NCBI GenBank assembly: GCA_012934845.2
Contig: WNNJ02002383.1
Span: forward strand, 1 to 64,000
DNA from: Pomphorhynchus laevis
Taxonomy: Eukaryota; Acanthocephala; Palaeacanthocephala; Echinorhynchida; Pomphorhynchidae
Length of the DNA: 64,000 nt
Direction of reading: 5' to 3'
Every line of letters begins with the position of its first letter. Within the stretch, counting starts at the first letter, position 1. The position numbers and the translations under genes were made by a program. This document shows, in pieces, positions 1 through 11,099 of this stretch. The notes beneath the pieces are model-generated. The model saw only the letters and a program-made list of their open reading frames with translations. It did no database searches and was not told where the DNA came from.

Positions 1-3000
1 ATGTTGTCGAATTCACTCAATTCTGATTTCAGTTGAGGGTGTGTCGCGTGAGATGCATAGAGCATATGTGATTTTAAGAGACTCGAATATACAATGCGTA
101 AAGCCTTTGGCTCAAGTCGTCTAACGTTTCGATGAAGAAATCCTAAAATTCTACGGCATTTTGCAATAATCGCAGAAGAATGAAGACGAGATTTTAAATT
201 GGAGGAGATAACAACACCTAGATCAGTAAAGTGATTTACTGATTCGATAACCATTGAGCTGAATTGATAAGAAGGGAAGGTAATCGGGATTGACCAATTC
301 TCATATGTCGACATTTACTAACATTGATTACTAAGCCGTGTGATTAACACCAACTACTAACTTTATCCAAATCTGATTGTAGCAAGGGAGAGCTAGAACA
401 ACCACAAAATAAAGGGCACCACAGTTTCATGCCATCGCCGTATAACAGGCACTGCCATGTAACATTTTCAGCGATTTCGTTGATGTAGATATTAAACAAA
501 GTGGGACTAAGGATACAGCCTTGTGGAACACCTTGAGTGAGATAAAACCATTCAGAAAGAGACTCCACCAACTCGCACAGCAAAGGAACGTCTACTCAAG
601 AATTCACGTATCCAGAGACAAACGTGCTTTGAGAATCCGTAATTTCCAAGTTTCCACAGTAAAATTGGATGAACGACCCGATCAAAAGCTTTGGACAAAT
701 CAATAAAGACGACATCAACCGGCACCCCCTGTTCGACGAAACCTGCTCAGCTTTCGCGTGCTAATGTTAGATTAGTTAAAGTGGAGTGATGTTTTCTAAA
801 CCCATGCTGTTTATTAGATAAAATATTGAATTTGTCCAAATGAGAAGATATATACCTCAGGATCAGTTTCTCCATCACCTTGCAAGCAATACAAGTCAAA
901 CTTATTAACCGATAATTTTGAGGATTTACCTTATCCCCCTTTTTGAAAACTGGAATGACTAATGCTCTCTTCCACATATCTGGGATTATGCCAGTTCTCA
1001 AGGACCAATAGTAAATATCAAAAAGCGGAAGATATATATTCGATGCAACTTTGCGTAATAATATACTAGGAATACCATCAGGACCTGAACTATTTTTAGC
1101 CGGTAGCTTCGATAAGATATTAAGAACATCGAGCGGGTCAAAGTAGAGGTTAGAATCCTGGTACTGGAGAGAAGAATTGTCTATCGTAATGTTATAGTCA
1201 CATAGGGAAAATCGATTGCGAGTGAGACAAAAGTTCTTGGCAAGGATATTGGCAATGGAAAGAGGAGAAACCGATTTTCGATCACCATCAACCAGACAGT
1301 TGATTGACGACGATACTCTCTTACGGTTGCCAAGTAGTTGAAAAAGTCTCTTTTGATCGACATGAGGCAAGGAACATATGGCAGCAATGAATTGATGTTT
1401 CTTCTGACGTTTAAGAGAAGTCACCCTCTTGCGAATGGTAGTATAAAATCTGAAGGATCCGAGTCCACGCTTAAATAGTAGGAATGCATGATCACGTTCT
1501 CTGACAGCTCGCTTCAACTCACTGTCAAACCATTTGGGTTTGGAGGATGGTGGTTTACGTGTTACGCAAGGGGAAAAGGCGTGAAGTAGATTAATCAATG
1601 TTGTGTGGAGGAACGACCAGGCCACATGAACACCGACTGTTCTAGCACAAGGCTATCTTACTAGGCTCAGCATTCCACCAATTGAGTCGTAATCCGCATT
1701 CATAACACCAATCGTTTTCTTAAAATTGGCCAGACGCGAAATATGACCAGGTAGGATGATACGTAAAGTGCAGTGATCGCTGGAGCCTAATTGCGTACCG
1801 CAACTTAATGACTCAACGACAGAATCATTGGTACATAGGCATAAATCTAGCAGGGAATGACTTTTATTACGGATACGAGTATTACAATGAAGGAGATGAC
1901 AGTGTGAGCTCATTGAATACATCAAGTAAGGCTGATGATTCTTCATCACACCCCTGGATCGCGGTATAAGAGACCCAATCGATATTTGGAGTGTTAAGAT
2001 ATCCGCAAATTAAGGTATCCACATCGTCGGAACAGTGATGTTTCAACGACTTAATGATGAGTAGTGTTTGTGATCGAGGACTACGATAAACAATACAAAT
2101 GCGATATACCTTACCTCGTTCCTCCGTCACTTCAATCCACAAAAGCTCATTTCCATAATCGTCAGAACACGACTCTATTACGTTATAAACAAGATTGTCG
2201 CGTATATAAGCAGCTACACCGCCACCTCTAGAGATTTTTCGATCACAGCGAACTATCGTATAACCGTGAATACCGACTTCAGAATCCAGAATATTACAAT
2301 TTAACCAAGTTTCAGTGAAAAACAGCATGTCGAGATTTTCATGATGTACTATTGCTTTGATTTCATCTAACTTGTTAAACAAACTCAAAACATTTGAATA
2401 GAGTATGTAAATGCCAGCTTTGGTAGATGTACAGGGAAACTTGTGGACATTTGATTTTTGAGAATTCATACAATCGAACAACGAGGATAAATCCGGATGA
2501 TTGACTGTTAGTAGCGAGTTACAGAGTCTACAGTTGAGTTGGGAATGCGTGCGACACAGAGACGTTCGATATCCTGTAACGAAATGTCTCGAGAGCTGTT
2601 GATAAAAAATCGAGTGGAGACTCTGCGTCGCACAGCCTGAAAATTTAGGATTATAAGATTTTCTTTACCATTCATTCGAATAGAAGTCAGCTGTAAATTT
2701 GGACGGTGTGACGTAGAAACTGGCAGCTGAGCTAAATTTACAAGGGACCCAATACCACGTGGATTATCTGATGATGACGTAGAAATGCAATGAGGGGTAG
2801 AAATGTAAGGTGATTTATCTGATACGACTAAAGAAATACTGGGTTGCAAATGGTCAATGACAGTAACATCAGAAGATTAAGCTGATTGATTGGGCAAAAT
2901 TGAAGGATGTATAGTAATACCTGTAGAAGAGATGGGAGATTTGGCATTCTTAGAGGCAATCAAATGCGGAAGAATTGGGCATCGAGGTTGAAACTTATTA

Positions 3001-3265
3001 CAAGACGAAGATGCATGTGTGGACATCGCTGCATTGCCAGATAGTTTCAATATATTTGTCTTGAGACTCTATTTCACTCTTCATCGTATTTATCATCTTA
3101 GCATAACAGTAACCACAGTAGAATTTGTCTGCAAGGCAAGATGCCTGGGATTCTGAAGTCCAAATACTTACCCACGTGTGACAATCATTGTTTGAGCAAA
3201 ATACTTGTTGTTCAGATCCATTGGAAACATCTCTAACATCAGTGTTGGACGCGACATGGTTGAAA
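1..3265 (-). mobile_element. LINE family A (CR1/Jockey-like), 3' end cut by window edge
   Basis: Reading from 3265 down to 1, this is an APE-type non-LTR retrotransposon. ORF1 begins near 3258 with a zinc finger (C-x4-C-x2-W ... C-x2-C, about 3130-3230) and continues in pieces to 2508. The endonuclease lies at 1653-2481: the N of SNVLSL, the E of FTETWL and SSDH are visible, while the usual GDFN reads CGYLN. RT fingers (VIPVFKKGDKVNPQNYRLISL region) lie in 747-1625, palm motif A (FIDLSKAFDRV) near 610-700, motif B (GVPQGCILSP) and a degenerate motif C (YGDG for YADD) in 344-583. The thumb runs on to base 1. Several frameshifts separate the pieces, so it is a dead copy. RT and endonuclease resemble CR1-group elements; the clade is not certain. 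Confidence 0.85.
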
Positions 3266-3537
3266 ACTTGAGACTTTTGTTTTTTAGTAAAAAAAATTAG
3301 TAAATTAAATGCTATAGTAAATAAAACGTTCCGATTAAGTGAAGTAATCCGTCAATTTGAAAAAAAACTTGCATAATAATTTAGTAATAAATTCTACGTA
3401 TTGATAGCTACCTATTGCTGGTAACCGTTGATAGGTTATTATATCAATAGATAACAAACAGGTAAACATATGTTCATAAGTTAGAAACACTTGAACGTAA
3501 TGTGCTTTTGTTGTATAAAAATTTAATATTTAAACAA
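3266..3537. other. AT-rich spacer, nothing recognised
   Basis: This stretch between the family A LINE and the interspersed repeat is AT-rich, with no open frame of note, no RNA gene and no clear repeat arms. Part of it may be 5' UTR of the family A copy. Confidence 0.5.
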
Positions 3538-3895
3538 GTTAATTTGTTGACAATGCATTAGTGAATTGATTCATTTAAATGAATAAAACGATGAAATGTA
3601 TTTATGATAACGACATCGTCATATGCTAAATATCACGCTATAAAAAAGGGTGATAATAATTATAATTAATATAATTATTTATTTAATTATTAGATTTTGA
3701 TTTAGCATTATTATGTTTTGTTTATTTTATAATTATATTAAATACGTAGACTCAGTTAGCTGATTTGATAATTCCGTGGGTATCCATTTCCGCAAAAAAA
3801 AACTACTCTTATAAACTAATGATTATTCTCATTAAAAAATGAATGTATAAATGTTTTTGCCATTTATACCCACATATCGATGGGTATAAAACACA
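3538..3895. repeat. Interspersed ~350-bp repeat, copy 1
   Basis: This segment is about 95% identical by eye to 7379-7723, and its middle recurs at 34078-34172. It has no coding capacity. Its right end contains a palindrome (TTTATACCCA, an 8-base centre, TGGGTATAAA, near 3868-3896). That end also resembles, in inverted form, a GTGGGTAT motif near 3776, which suggests a non-autonomous DNA element. I cannot assign a family. Confidence 0.7.
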
Positions 3896-4009
3896 TTTTC
3901 TAGTCTAAAGTGCTTCTGCCTACTTCGTTGTTGCCATATGTATAAAGCGGCGTGATCAGATAATAATTTTTTTATTTTGTTTTTTTAAACGGAAAAATTT
4001 GTTTTAGTA

Positions 4010-4205
4010 AAGTATACAATCAAGGTTACCCGCAAATGGGTCCAAAAATGTCGAGCAATAAACTGCTGAATTGGATACTGGATACAGCTACGAAGACGAG
4101 TCGGCTGGGTGTTTGAATGTACTACGCATGGGAGTACCTCGTGTTGACCGTGGACTCCGGAGACAGGCCGATATTGACCGAGCAATTTCGAAGCTTATTT
4201 TTCTT
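4010..4205 (-). mobile_element. LINE family R, 5'-truncated 3' tail
   Basis: On the minus strand the reading frame RKISFEIARSISACLRSP is nearly the same as the C-terminal tail of the copy at 25,595-27,075 (RKISFELVRAVSACLRAP). A stop follows, then a short 3' UTR ending in the family's conserved terminus (CATTTGCGGGTAACC, 4024-4043 on the opposite strand). Only about 195 bp survive, so this is a typical 5'-truncated insertion. It abuts the 3' end of the family B LINE at 4270. Confidence 0.7.
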
Positions 4206-4367
4206 TTTAGTCTAATAGCTATATCACTGTAGCGTATGTGTCCTTGTTGAGCTAAATCAGATAATAATAATACAATAATTTATTTAACGTGGCAAATGCG
4301 TGCAAAATGCACGCTTACATGACCACTAACAAACAAAAAAAGAACATCAAAGATCACAGGTTATTAG

Positions 4368-5645
4368 TTAATTGTTGAAAAATAATTGGATTTGGCGTTT
4401 GAAGTACGGCATAGATGTTGATTGGCGGATATGAATAGGCAGTTGATTCCACAAGAGAGGAGCAGCCACAACGAAGGAGCGGAAGCCAAAAGAGGTAGAG
4501 TAGATTGGGACATGTAAAAGAAGGGAATTACGGGAACGCAGAGCACAATACACAGTACGAGAATTGTCGAGAAAAGGAAGGTTGAGAAATGAAGGGGTAT
4601 GAGAAGTTATAAGGCGAAAAGCAATGATAAGAAGACGAATTTGAACACGACAATAAATGGTAGGCCAATCAAGAGAAACAAGATAGTGGGATGTATGATC
4701 AAAACGACGAAGACGGAGGAGAACTCGAACGGCAGCGTTGATGATGCGTTGTAAAGGAAGAAGAGTGGATTTAGGTGAGTTGGAAAATAGACTAAGACAG
4801 TAATCAAGTCTTGAGAAAAGAAGAGAAGATATGAGAGTCATACAAGAAGGAAAATCGATCAATCTACGAACTTGACGGAGATTGCGGAGTATCAAGGTAG
4901 ATGAGCGTACTTTATCACTAACGAAAGGTTTAAGTGAAAGTCGGTTGTCGAAATGAAAGCCTAGGAAAACGAGATTATCAACGATAGGAAGAATTGTAGA
5001 ATTTAGTGATACGGAAGGAGGTTCTACGCCGAAGCTTCGAGGTAGGATCCACATAATTTTAGATTTATCAGGATTCAGAGAAAGGCGGAGGGAAGAAAGA
5101 TGGTTGGAAATTGAGACAAGACAGCTGGAAACAGAAACACTAAGATCATGAATACGATAAGCAGGTGCGTGAGCATAGATGAGAATGTCATCAGCATATT
5201 GCATAACATTGAAGTTAAATTTATGAGAAATCGAAGACAAGTCACCGAGAAGAAGAGAGAAAAGCATAGGGCCTAATACGGAGCCTTGTGGAACACCGGT
5301 CGGAATGGATGAAGGATGGGAGAGAGAAGAGTTAGAATAGACGCGAAATGTACGGTTTGACAGATATGAAGAAAACCATGATACAGTGGGTAAAGAGAAG
5401 CCATAATCATGACGAAGGCGATGTAGAAGAATCGAGTGATCGACGATGTCAAAAGCAGACGATAGATCAAGAGAAACTATGACACTACATAATTTATGAT
5501 CGCGCGAGATGAGTAAGTCATTATAAACTTTAAGACAGACAATTTCAGTAGAGTGATTAGAGCGAAAAGCGGCTTGGAAGGGAGGAAACAAGTTAGAGGA
5601 AAAGAGATATGTATTAACTTGCTTGAGAACGAGACGCTCAAGCAT
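4368..5645 (-). CDS. Reverse transcriptase domain of family B LINE (partial ORF2)
   Basis: This is a 425-codon open frame with L2-type RT. The order is fingers-palm (AFRSNHSTEIVCLKVYND), motif A with catalytic D (LDLSSAFDIVD), GVPQGSVLGP, YADD, the LNPDKSK motif D region, and a thumb/C-terminal domain ending FKRQIQLFFNN. All three palm Asp residues are present. The frame starts at an internal Met (MLERLVLKQ), with the N-terminal endonuclease lost. It can copy nothing without the endonuclease unless supplied in trans. The reading frame is intact while the flanking ORF1 is broken, so the insertion may be fairly young. Confidence 0.85.
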   Translation of the reverse strand: MLERLVLKQVNTYLFSSNLFPPFQAAFRSNHSTEIVCLKVYNDLLISRDHKLCSVIVSLDLSSAFDIVDHSILLHRLRHDYGFSLPTVSWFSSYLSNRTFRVYSNSSLSHPSSIPTGVPQGSVLGPMLFSLLLGDLSSISHKFNFNVMQYADDILIYAHAPAYRIHDLSVSVSSCLVSISNHLSSLRLSLNPDKSKIMWILPRSFGVEPPSVSLNSTILPIVDNLVFLGFHFDNRLSLKPFVSDKVRSSTLILRNLRQVRRLIDFPSCMTLISSLLFSRLDYCLSLFSNSPKSTLLPLQRIINAAVRVLLRLRRFDHTSHYLVSLDWPTIYCRVQIRLLIIAFRLITSHTPSFLNLPFLDNSRTVYCALRSRNSLLLHVPIYSTSFGFRSFVVAAPLLWNQLPIHIRQSTSMPYFKRQIQLFFNN

Positions 5646-5853
5646 GCATGTGAACTATGTCGGAAAACGATTTTTAGGAGTGGAGGACTGAGATGATTGG
5701 ATTTAGTGGATTTGTTTAAACGGATCAAAGATACAGGAGCGATATTATTGAAGAGGGATGGATTATTATCAGGAAGAATGGTTGCTAGGATAGACCTGAA
5801 AGCAGATACATCATCATCGAGGCGACATTGAGGAGAAGCAGATTCGGAAACCT

Positions 5854-6577
5854 TTAAATTAGATATGATAATGCATCGATCGCGCGAAGGAAAACGATTA
5901 CGTAGTGGTGGACGGAAATACCTGGTGCAGTAGAGGCAGAAGAGCCGATAAACGTGGGAATTACAGGGGTGCTAAGTGAATATTTAAGATAGTTTGGAGC
6001 ATGTGTGACAGGAGTGGAGTGTTGAATCGGTTGATCGGAGATGTTACTGGAGATGATTTTGACGGAAGGATGTAAATTATTGATAGGTGATACGGTTGGA
6101 GCATGTGTGACAGAAGTGGATTGTTGAATAGGTTGAACAGAGATGTTACTGGAGATAATTTTGACAGAAGGATGTAAATTATTGAGAAGTGATACGGTAG
6201 AGGTAGAGTAAGGAGTACGTGAAGAGAAGAAAGAAGCATGAGATGTATTTAGATGTGGGAATGAATAGGAAAAATGAGGTACGAGATGAAGGCCTTTACT
6301 GTTTGCATTGTTAGGAAGATGAAGATTATGGGAAGTTTTATCCGTAGTTAAAGGAGGAGTGTGTGTGAGAAGTTTCAAGAACGGGTTTCATAGCTGACGA
6401 AGGAGTTAGTAAGCAAACGGATGACGACGATAGATTGGAAGATATGTTGTCGTTTGTTGATGTTCCATGTATAACAGCGGTCTGAGTCGACTGAGAGATA
6501 TCAAGTTTATTTATTGAGCACAAATCTGTTTTGTTAGCGTTCAGAACGTCTCCACCGTTTGAGTGGTCATTCTTCAT
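5854..6577 (-). CDS. ORF1 fragments of family B LINE with a 102-bp tandem duplication
   Basis: Two overlapping frames read a Ser/Thr/Pro-rich ORF1 segment. It carries two consecutive copies of a ~34-residue block (NNLHPSVKIISSNIS ... VTHAP), encoded at about 6035-6110 and 6137-6210 as read on the + strand. The same LHPSVKI sequence ends the window at 63,980, which ties this copy to the family B element entering there. No known fold is visible in this segment. ORF1 proteins of LINEs generally bind the element RNA. Confidence 0.6.
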
Positions 6578-6585
6578 TAGCTTAC

Positions 6586-6777
6586 CTACGAGGGCAGCAA
6601 ACAGAAGCCGCAGAGGAAATTCCGATTTAAAACGTTGTCCTCGTCAGTGAAAGGAATGGCAACGTGAGTCCAAACATTGCAGTTCTTGTTGTCGCATCCA
6701 ATTTGCTTTTCGATGTAAGCTTCCTTGACGGACTTGAGTTGCTGGCCGACATTTTTAGTTAGCTTTCTCTTTGCCAT
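6586..6777 (-). CDS. ORF1 N-terminus of family B LINE, half-PHD zinc finger
   Basis: This 63-codon open frame starts MAKRKLTKNVGQQLKSVK and contains the finger G-C-D-x3-C-x2-W-T-H then F-L-C-x2-C, which looks like the second half of a PHD finger. A Lys/Arg-rich start precedes it. The same arrangement appears in ORF1 at 14,749-15,102 and at 63,462 onward, and more weakly at 3130-3230. PHD-type fingers are known from ORF1 of some CR1/L2-group LINEs. The frame is interrupted after residue 63 relative to those relatives. Confidence 0.7.
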   Translation of the reverse strand: MAKRKLTKNVGQQLKSVKEAYIEKQIGCDNKNCNVWTHVAIPFTDEDNVLNRNFLCGFCLLPS

Positions 6778-7002
6778 AATAAAATGTTAATTAGTTAGTT
6801 AGAATCAAGAATGTTTAAACTCCGTTAGTCTGCAAGTCGTTAGTTGGTTGTAAGTAGCGAGCGGATGTCGTCGATGGTTGTCGATGGTTGTCGATAATTG
6901 TCAAGCGGATGGTTGTCGTTAGTTGTCGTCGAAGGTTGTCGTTGGTTGTCGTCGAAGATTGTAGTTTGATTGTTTTACAATCTTGGTGGACAAGATTTTC
7001 CG

Positions 7003-7085
7003 CTCGCTTCGCTCGCGGAACTGAAATCTGGAACTGAAATCTGGAACTGAAATCTGGAACTGAAATCTGGAACTGAAATCTGGAA
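7003..7085. repeat. 5' UTR array of 13-bp repeats plus CG-rich box (family B)
   Basis: Five head-to-tail copies of GGAACTGAAATCT (7018-7082) follow a CCGCTCGCTTCGCTCGCGG box at 7003-7021. They mark the 5' end of the family B LINE on the minus strand. Arrays of unrelated sequence sit in the same place in the copies at 15,121 and 63,298. Confidence 0.8.
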
Positions 7086-7378
7086 TGTAAGAATTATAAT
7101 AACCAAGACTTATGTCAGATGTCCAGGATATCTTTATCCTTACATAATTACATAATTATTTTACTTAATTGGAGAAAGTATCACATATTTTATGCCTTAA
7201 AACTTAGTGCTCCTTAATGACACGAGCGTGTCAATTTCACTACAATTACAGTTCAAAGGTGGATCTTCTAGGCTGAAATTATAGCTTGCTGCTAATTCAT
7301 CATGGAATAAAACGCCTGTAGATAATTTTAAAACAAAGGATAATTTTAAAACAAAGGATAATTTAGACTCAGGACAAC
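7086..7378. other. Spacer with no recognised gene
   Basis: This short AT-rich stretch includes a doubled GATAATTTTAAAACAAAG word near 7320-7360. I see no gene or mobile-element end in it. Confidence 0.4.
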
Positions 7379-7723
7379 AGTTAATTTGTTGACAATGCAT
7401 TAGTGAATTGATGTATTTAAATAAACTGATGAAATGTATTTATGATAACGACATCGTCATATGCTAAATATTACGCTATAAAAAAGCGTGATAATAATTA
7501 TAATTAATATAATTATTTATTTAATTATTAGATTTTGATTTAGCATTATTATTTTTGTTTATTTTATAATTATATTAAATACGTAGACTCAGTTAGCTGA
7601 TTTGATAATTCCGTGGGTATCCATTTCCGCAAAAAAAAACTACTCTTATAAACTAATGATTATTCTCATTAAAAAATGAATGTATAAATGTTTTTGCCAT
7701 TTATACCCATATATCGATGGGTA
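7379..7723. repeat. Interspersed ~350-bp repeat, copy 2
   Basis: This is a second copy of the 3538-3895 repeat, in the same orientation, differing by a few substitutions and small indels. It stops exactly where the Ty3-type terminal repeat begins, so the LTR element probably inserted into the end of this repeat or beside it. Confidence 0.7.
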
Positions 7724-7823
7724 AACATATACGCTTGTAAAAAGCTTTATTGAGTAATATCTACAAAACAAAGTAGTAAATCAGTAAGTGTAAATAGTTT
7801 ACAGTAAGTGTAAATAGTTTACA
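7722..7823 (-). repeat. Downstream terminal repeat of the Ty3-type fossil
   Basis: This matches 10,984-11,065 in direct orientation. It contains a polyadenylation-like AATAAA on the minus strand and a locally doubled 20-bp word. Its ends read TGTAAAC and GTTTAC on the element strand, forming short inverted ends. Confidence 0.7.
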
Positions 7824-10800
7824 TTAAGGGTTAAGATTTACAATATAAACGGTAAGGTAATTTTATCACATTCTACATCATCATAGACATTTTGCAGGTA
7901 GCTCGGCGCTTTTCGTGCTCTAACTGGTCTCTTCGGTCCACTGGTGTCTGTATCATTGTCGTTGTCATTGAAGTAAGTTCTCTGTGTCGTACCATGATCG
8001 CTATCAATCATTGTTTCGCTTGTTAGTGTATTTTGGCCGGCTTCCTCTATCGTTTCGACATCGTCCTTGCAGGTTATTGGCGCGTCTTGTTGGTTTTCTT
8101 CTATTGATTGGTCGTGAATACCTTCCATTGTTGATTAGTTCAGTTCATTCGTTGGTGTGTCATTATTGCAGCATTATTGAGGTAACCTTGCAATATCACG
8201 ATTCGAGACTGTTCTATGATGTCCATAAGGGTTTGATACTGTTAAATAATGAGGATTTATATTCTCTAGTTTGGCTGGCAGTAAGTTAGGACAATGTTTG
8301 GATGTTCGGTTGTGGTTTTTCACTAACACGGACTGTGCATGCGTCATCCATTGCGGGAGTTTGTTTTGTTTAAGGCATCGTCAGCGGTATCTGAAGCTCT
8401 TATCGTTTGGACATTCGTTAGTGACTGTAAATAGTCAGCTACGACTGCAGTTGTGGGCGTGTTGTAGGACTTTCTCGAAGTCTTTTATTCCAAGATTGAG
8501 GGTGCGCAGTGCTAGACGAATGACTTGAGGATATGTTCCGAGATAGTAAGTATTGTTTCAGCTCGGCTGACCTGAAGCAAGTTGCGTTATCAGAATGTAT
8601 AAACTCCTTAGTGCCGAACGTCGAAAATAGCAGTTCAAGCTTCTCAATCACTGTTTGTGAACTTGTGTCTTTGCAGGGGAAACCGAATGGAACACGACTG
8701 TATTCGTCGACCACGATCATGAGGTAAGGATTTCCCTGTGTTGATGCTAGTAAAGGACATTTGAAGTCCATGGATAGCCGCTCAAATTGACGAATCGACT
8801 TTATAACATGGGATCCTTCTAGATGTGGATACTGTGATTTTATCTCTGAACAAACTGAGCAGTTATTGCAAGTTAGTCTTACGTCGTCGCACGAAAACGG
8901 TAGATTGTTTTTTCGTACATATGATGTTAAGCGTCGTATTCCGAGATGGCACAAATCAACGTGTAGTTGTTTAAGAGAAGCTAGATCAGACCCTGCTGCG
9001 CAGACTCGCGTTAAAGTGTCGGCAACGTGGTTTTGTTTGCCAGGTTTGTAGATAATTTTAAATTCGAACTCCGATAGTTCGAAGCGCCATCTATTAATCT
9101 TCTCATTTTGGATTTGGCTCTTGCTCTTGTTGTTTAGCATGAACGATACGGACCTTTGATCAGTAATAATCGTAAAGGGGCGTCCGATAAGGTGGTGTCT
9201 ACACTTTCGAAGTGACTCCACAATGGTATGCGCTTCATTCTCAATTACCGAGTATCGCGACCCCGGATTGGTCAACGATCGAGAGAAAAAGGCCGCGGGT
9301 CTTCTTTTTTGGCTGAGAGATGCGGCTATGGTTGTCGCGGATAAGTCAGTTTCAACAGTTAATGGTTTATTGTTGCCAATGTGATATAGTGCGGCTTTCA
9401 TTATGTCCGATTTTATGCCTTCGAACGCTGCGATTGCCTCATCATTCATGGAAAACTGAGAAACGTTAATTTTTGCCATTTTGAGTGAAAAGTTTGCTAT
9501 CCAATTAGAAGAGTAAGCAAACATACCTTGCACTCTTTTAAGTTCAGACTGACATGATGGAATTGGTAAGGATTTCAGAGGCTCAAATCGTTCCGGGTCC
9601 GGTTTTGAGCTACCATTTCTGATCTGATATCCGAGAAGGTTGATTTCTTCTCTACAGAATTGGCATTTTCCATTGTTGAACTTTAAGTTTAATGATGTAC
9701 ATAGTGAAAGAAATCGATCTCAATTCGGTCATGTTCCTCTCTTGTGCGTCCACATATAGTGATGTCGCTGAGGTAAACGTATGTGTCGGTCAAATCATTG
9801 TTCGCGATTATTTTATCCATGATTGTTTGAAAACATGCTACCGCATTCTTTAAACCAAAAGGAATCCTGGTAAATTGATAAAGTTTGCTGCATGCTTTGA
9901 ACGCCGTATATTGACGATCGGATGGGTGGATTTCGACTTGATGATACGCTTTCATTGCATACGAATTTCGACTGTTATCGAATCATTTGAAGTTACCTGG
10001 ATTCCGGAGGATGCCATTGATATTTTGGATTGCAGATGCAACACTTTTACATTTAATCGTGTTATGTGATTCGAGCTTACGAAGTTCAACGTTCTCCCGG
10101 TGTCAAATAAAGCGCTTAGGCAAATACCGTTAACAAATACCTATTGCGTAGCAATGCTGTCGCTTGATCCGCAAAGCCTGCCGTTACTTTGGAATGCAGC
10201 GTTACAGTGGCCCGATCGGCAAACCTTTGTGAAGTGTCCTATTTTCTGACACTTATTGCATGCTGAATTTCGTGCGGGACAATGTTTCCTTGTATGCTTG
10301 ACTTTTCCACCGCAGAAGTAGCATTTCCATGTACTTGATTTCACAGTTGCTTCGACTTGCTCGGCATTTGTGGCTGTCGAGTTATGGTTGGGGTGTACCG
10401 TTTTCTCAACGGATTCATTCTGTACTGCAGATGCAAGCCGGTTAGGTGCGCCGTATGATTTAACTTTCGACTCGGCTAATTGTAAATGCAATTCGGAGTT
10501 TGCCAGCAATCGTTGGCGAATATGATCAGAATAGATTCCGGTGATTATGGCGTCAAGAAGCGTCTCATCGTGATAGCTCTCGGCGGTCATGGCTTCGAAG
10601 TTGCATTCCGCTGCCAGCAGACGTAGTTCGGATAAGTATTGGTTAAACGTTCCATTCAGACTTTGGTTCAGACACCGCATCATGTGTCGGGCGTATACTT
10701 GGCTAACTGACCGCTCATATCGATCGCTGAGCAACTTTATGGCGTCAGTGTAGTTCGCACACGTTCTGATGAACTTAATCACTGATGGCGATACGAAATT

Positions 10801-10983
10801 GAATAGCGTGTATAGTTGCGAGTCTTCATCCTCCACTGCCCGCTTTCGAATGTAATTTTTGAACGTTACGGACCAATGACGGAAGTGATCCTGCGCTTTA
10901 GGATCGTCGGGTAATATCGTCGGACGTTCAGGTCGTAGATGAGATTCCGCCATAAAGATAATATTACTCAATAAATTGTAGGA

Positions 10984-11065
10984 TAAACAGATACGCTTGT
11001 AAAAAGCTTTATTGAGTTATATCTACAAAACAAAGTAGTAAATCAGTAAGTGTAAATAGTTTACA
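10984..11065 (-). repeat. Upstream terminal repeat of the Ty3-type fossil
   Basis: This is the partner of 7,722-7,823, immediately upstream of the gag-like region on the minus strand. The two differ at only a few positions apart from the extra 20-bp word in the other copy. Confidence 0.7.
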
Positions 11066-11099
11066 TTTAAGTTCACGCTCTTTCAAAGTACGCGTATGT

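Larger units (their letters stand above)
4270..7085 (-). mobile_element. LINE family B (L2-like), internally deleted copy
   Basis: Reading from 7085 down to 4270, the order is: a 5' array of 13-bp repeats, a GC-rich box, a 5' UTR, ORF1 with a half-PHD finger (6586-6777), Ser/Thr-rich ORF1 pieces (5854-6577), an RRM-like ORF1 stretch (about 5680-5900), then RT at 4368-5645. The RT shows SLDLSSAFDIVDHSILL (motif A), GVPQGSVLGPMLFSLL (B) and QYADDILIY (C), and the 425-aa frame is open to its stop. The whole endonuclease and N-terminal RT are missing, because ORF1 runs straight into RT, so this copy is defective although its RT palm is clean. The 3' UTR ends with a stem-loop and a TTAAATAAATTATTGTATTATTATT tail. 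The RT signature is that of the L2 clade. Confidence 0.88.
7722..11065 (-). mobile_element. Ty3/Gypsy-type LTR retrotransposon fossil
   Basis: This is an old LTR element on the minus strand, bounded by terminal direct repeats at about 10,984-11,065 and 7,722-7,823. Parts read in order are gag-like with two zinc knuckles (10,141-10,971), reverse transcriptase (9,689-9,955), RNase H and integrase zinc-finger and core (8,439-9,533). The RT and RNase H signatures are Ty3/Gypsy-like. It is broken, with several breaks. The terminal repeats are very short for the family (about 80-100 bp), and one contains an extra 20-bp repeat. They differ little from each other, which suggests a moderately recent insertion. 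Confidence 0.85.

Noticed and set aside
8271-9051. Plus-strand frames within the LTR fossil
   Set aside because: They are opposite-strand shadows of the minus-strand coding region.
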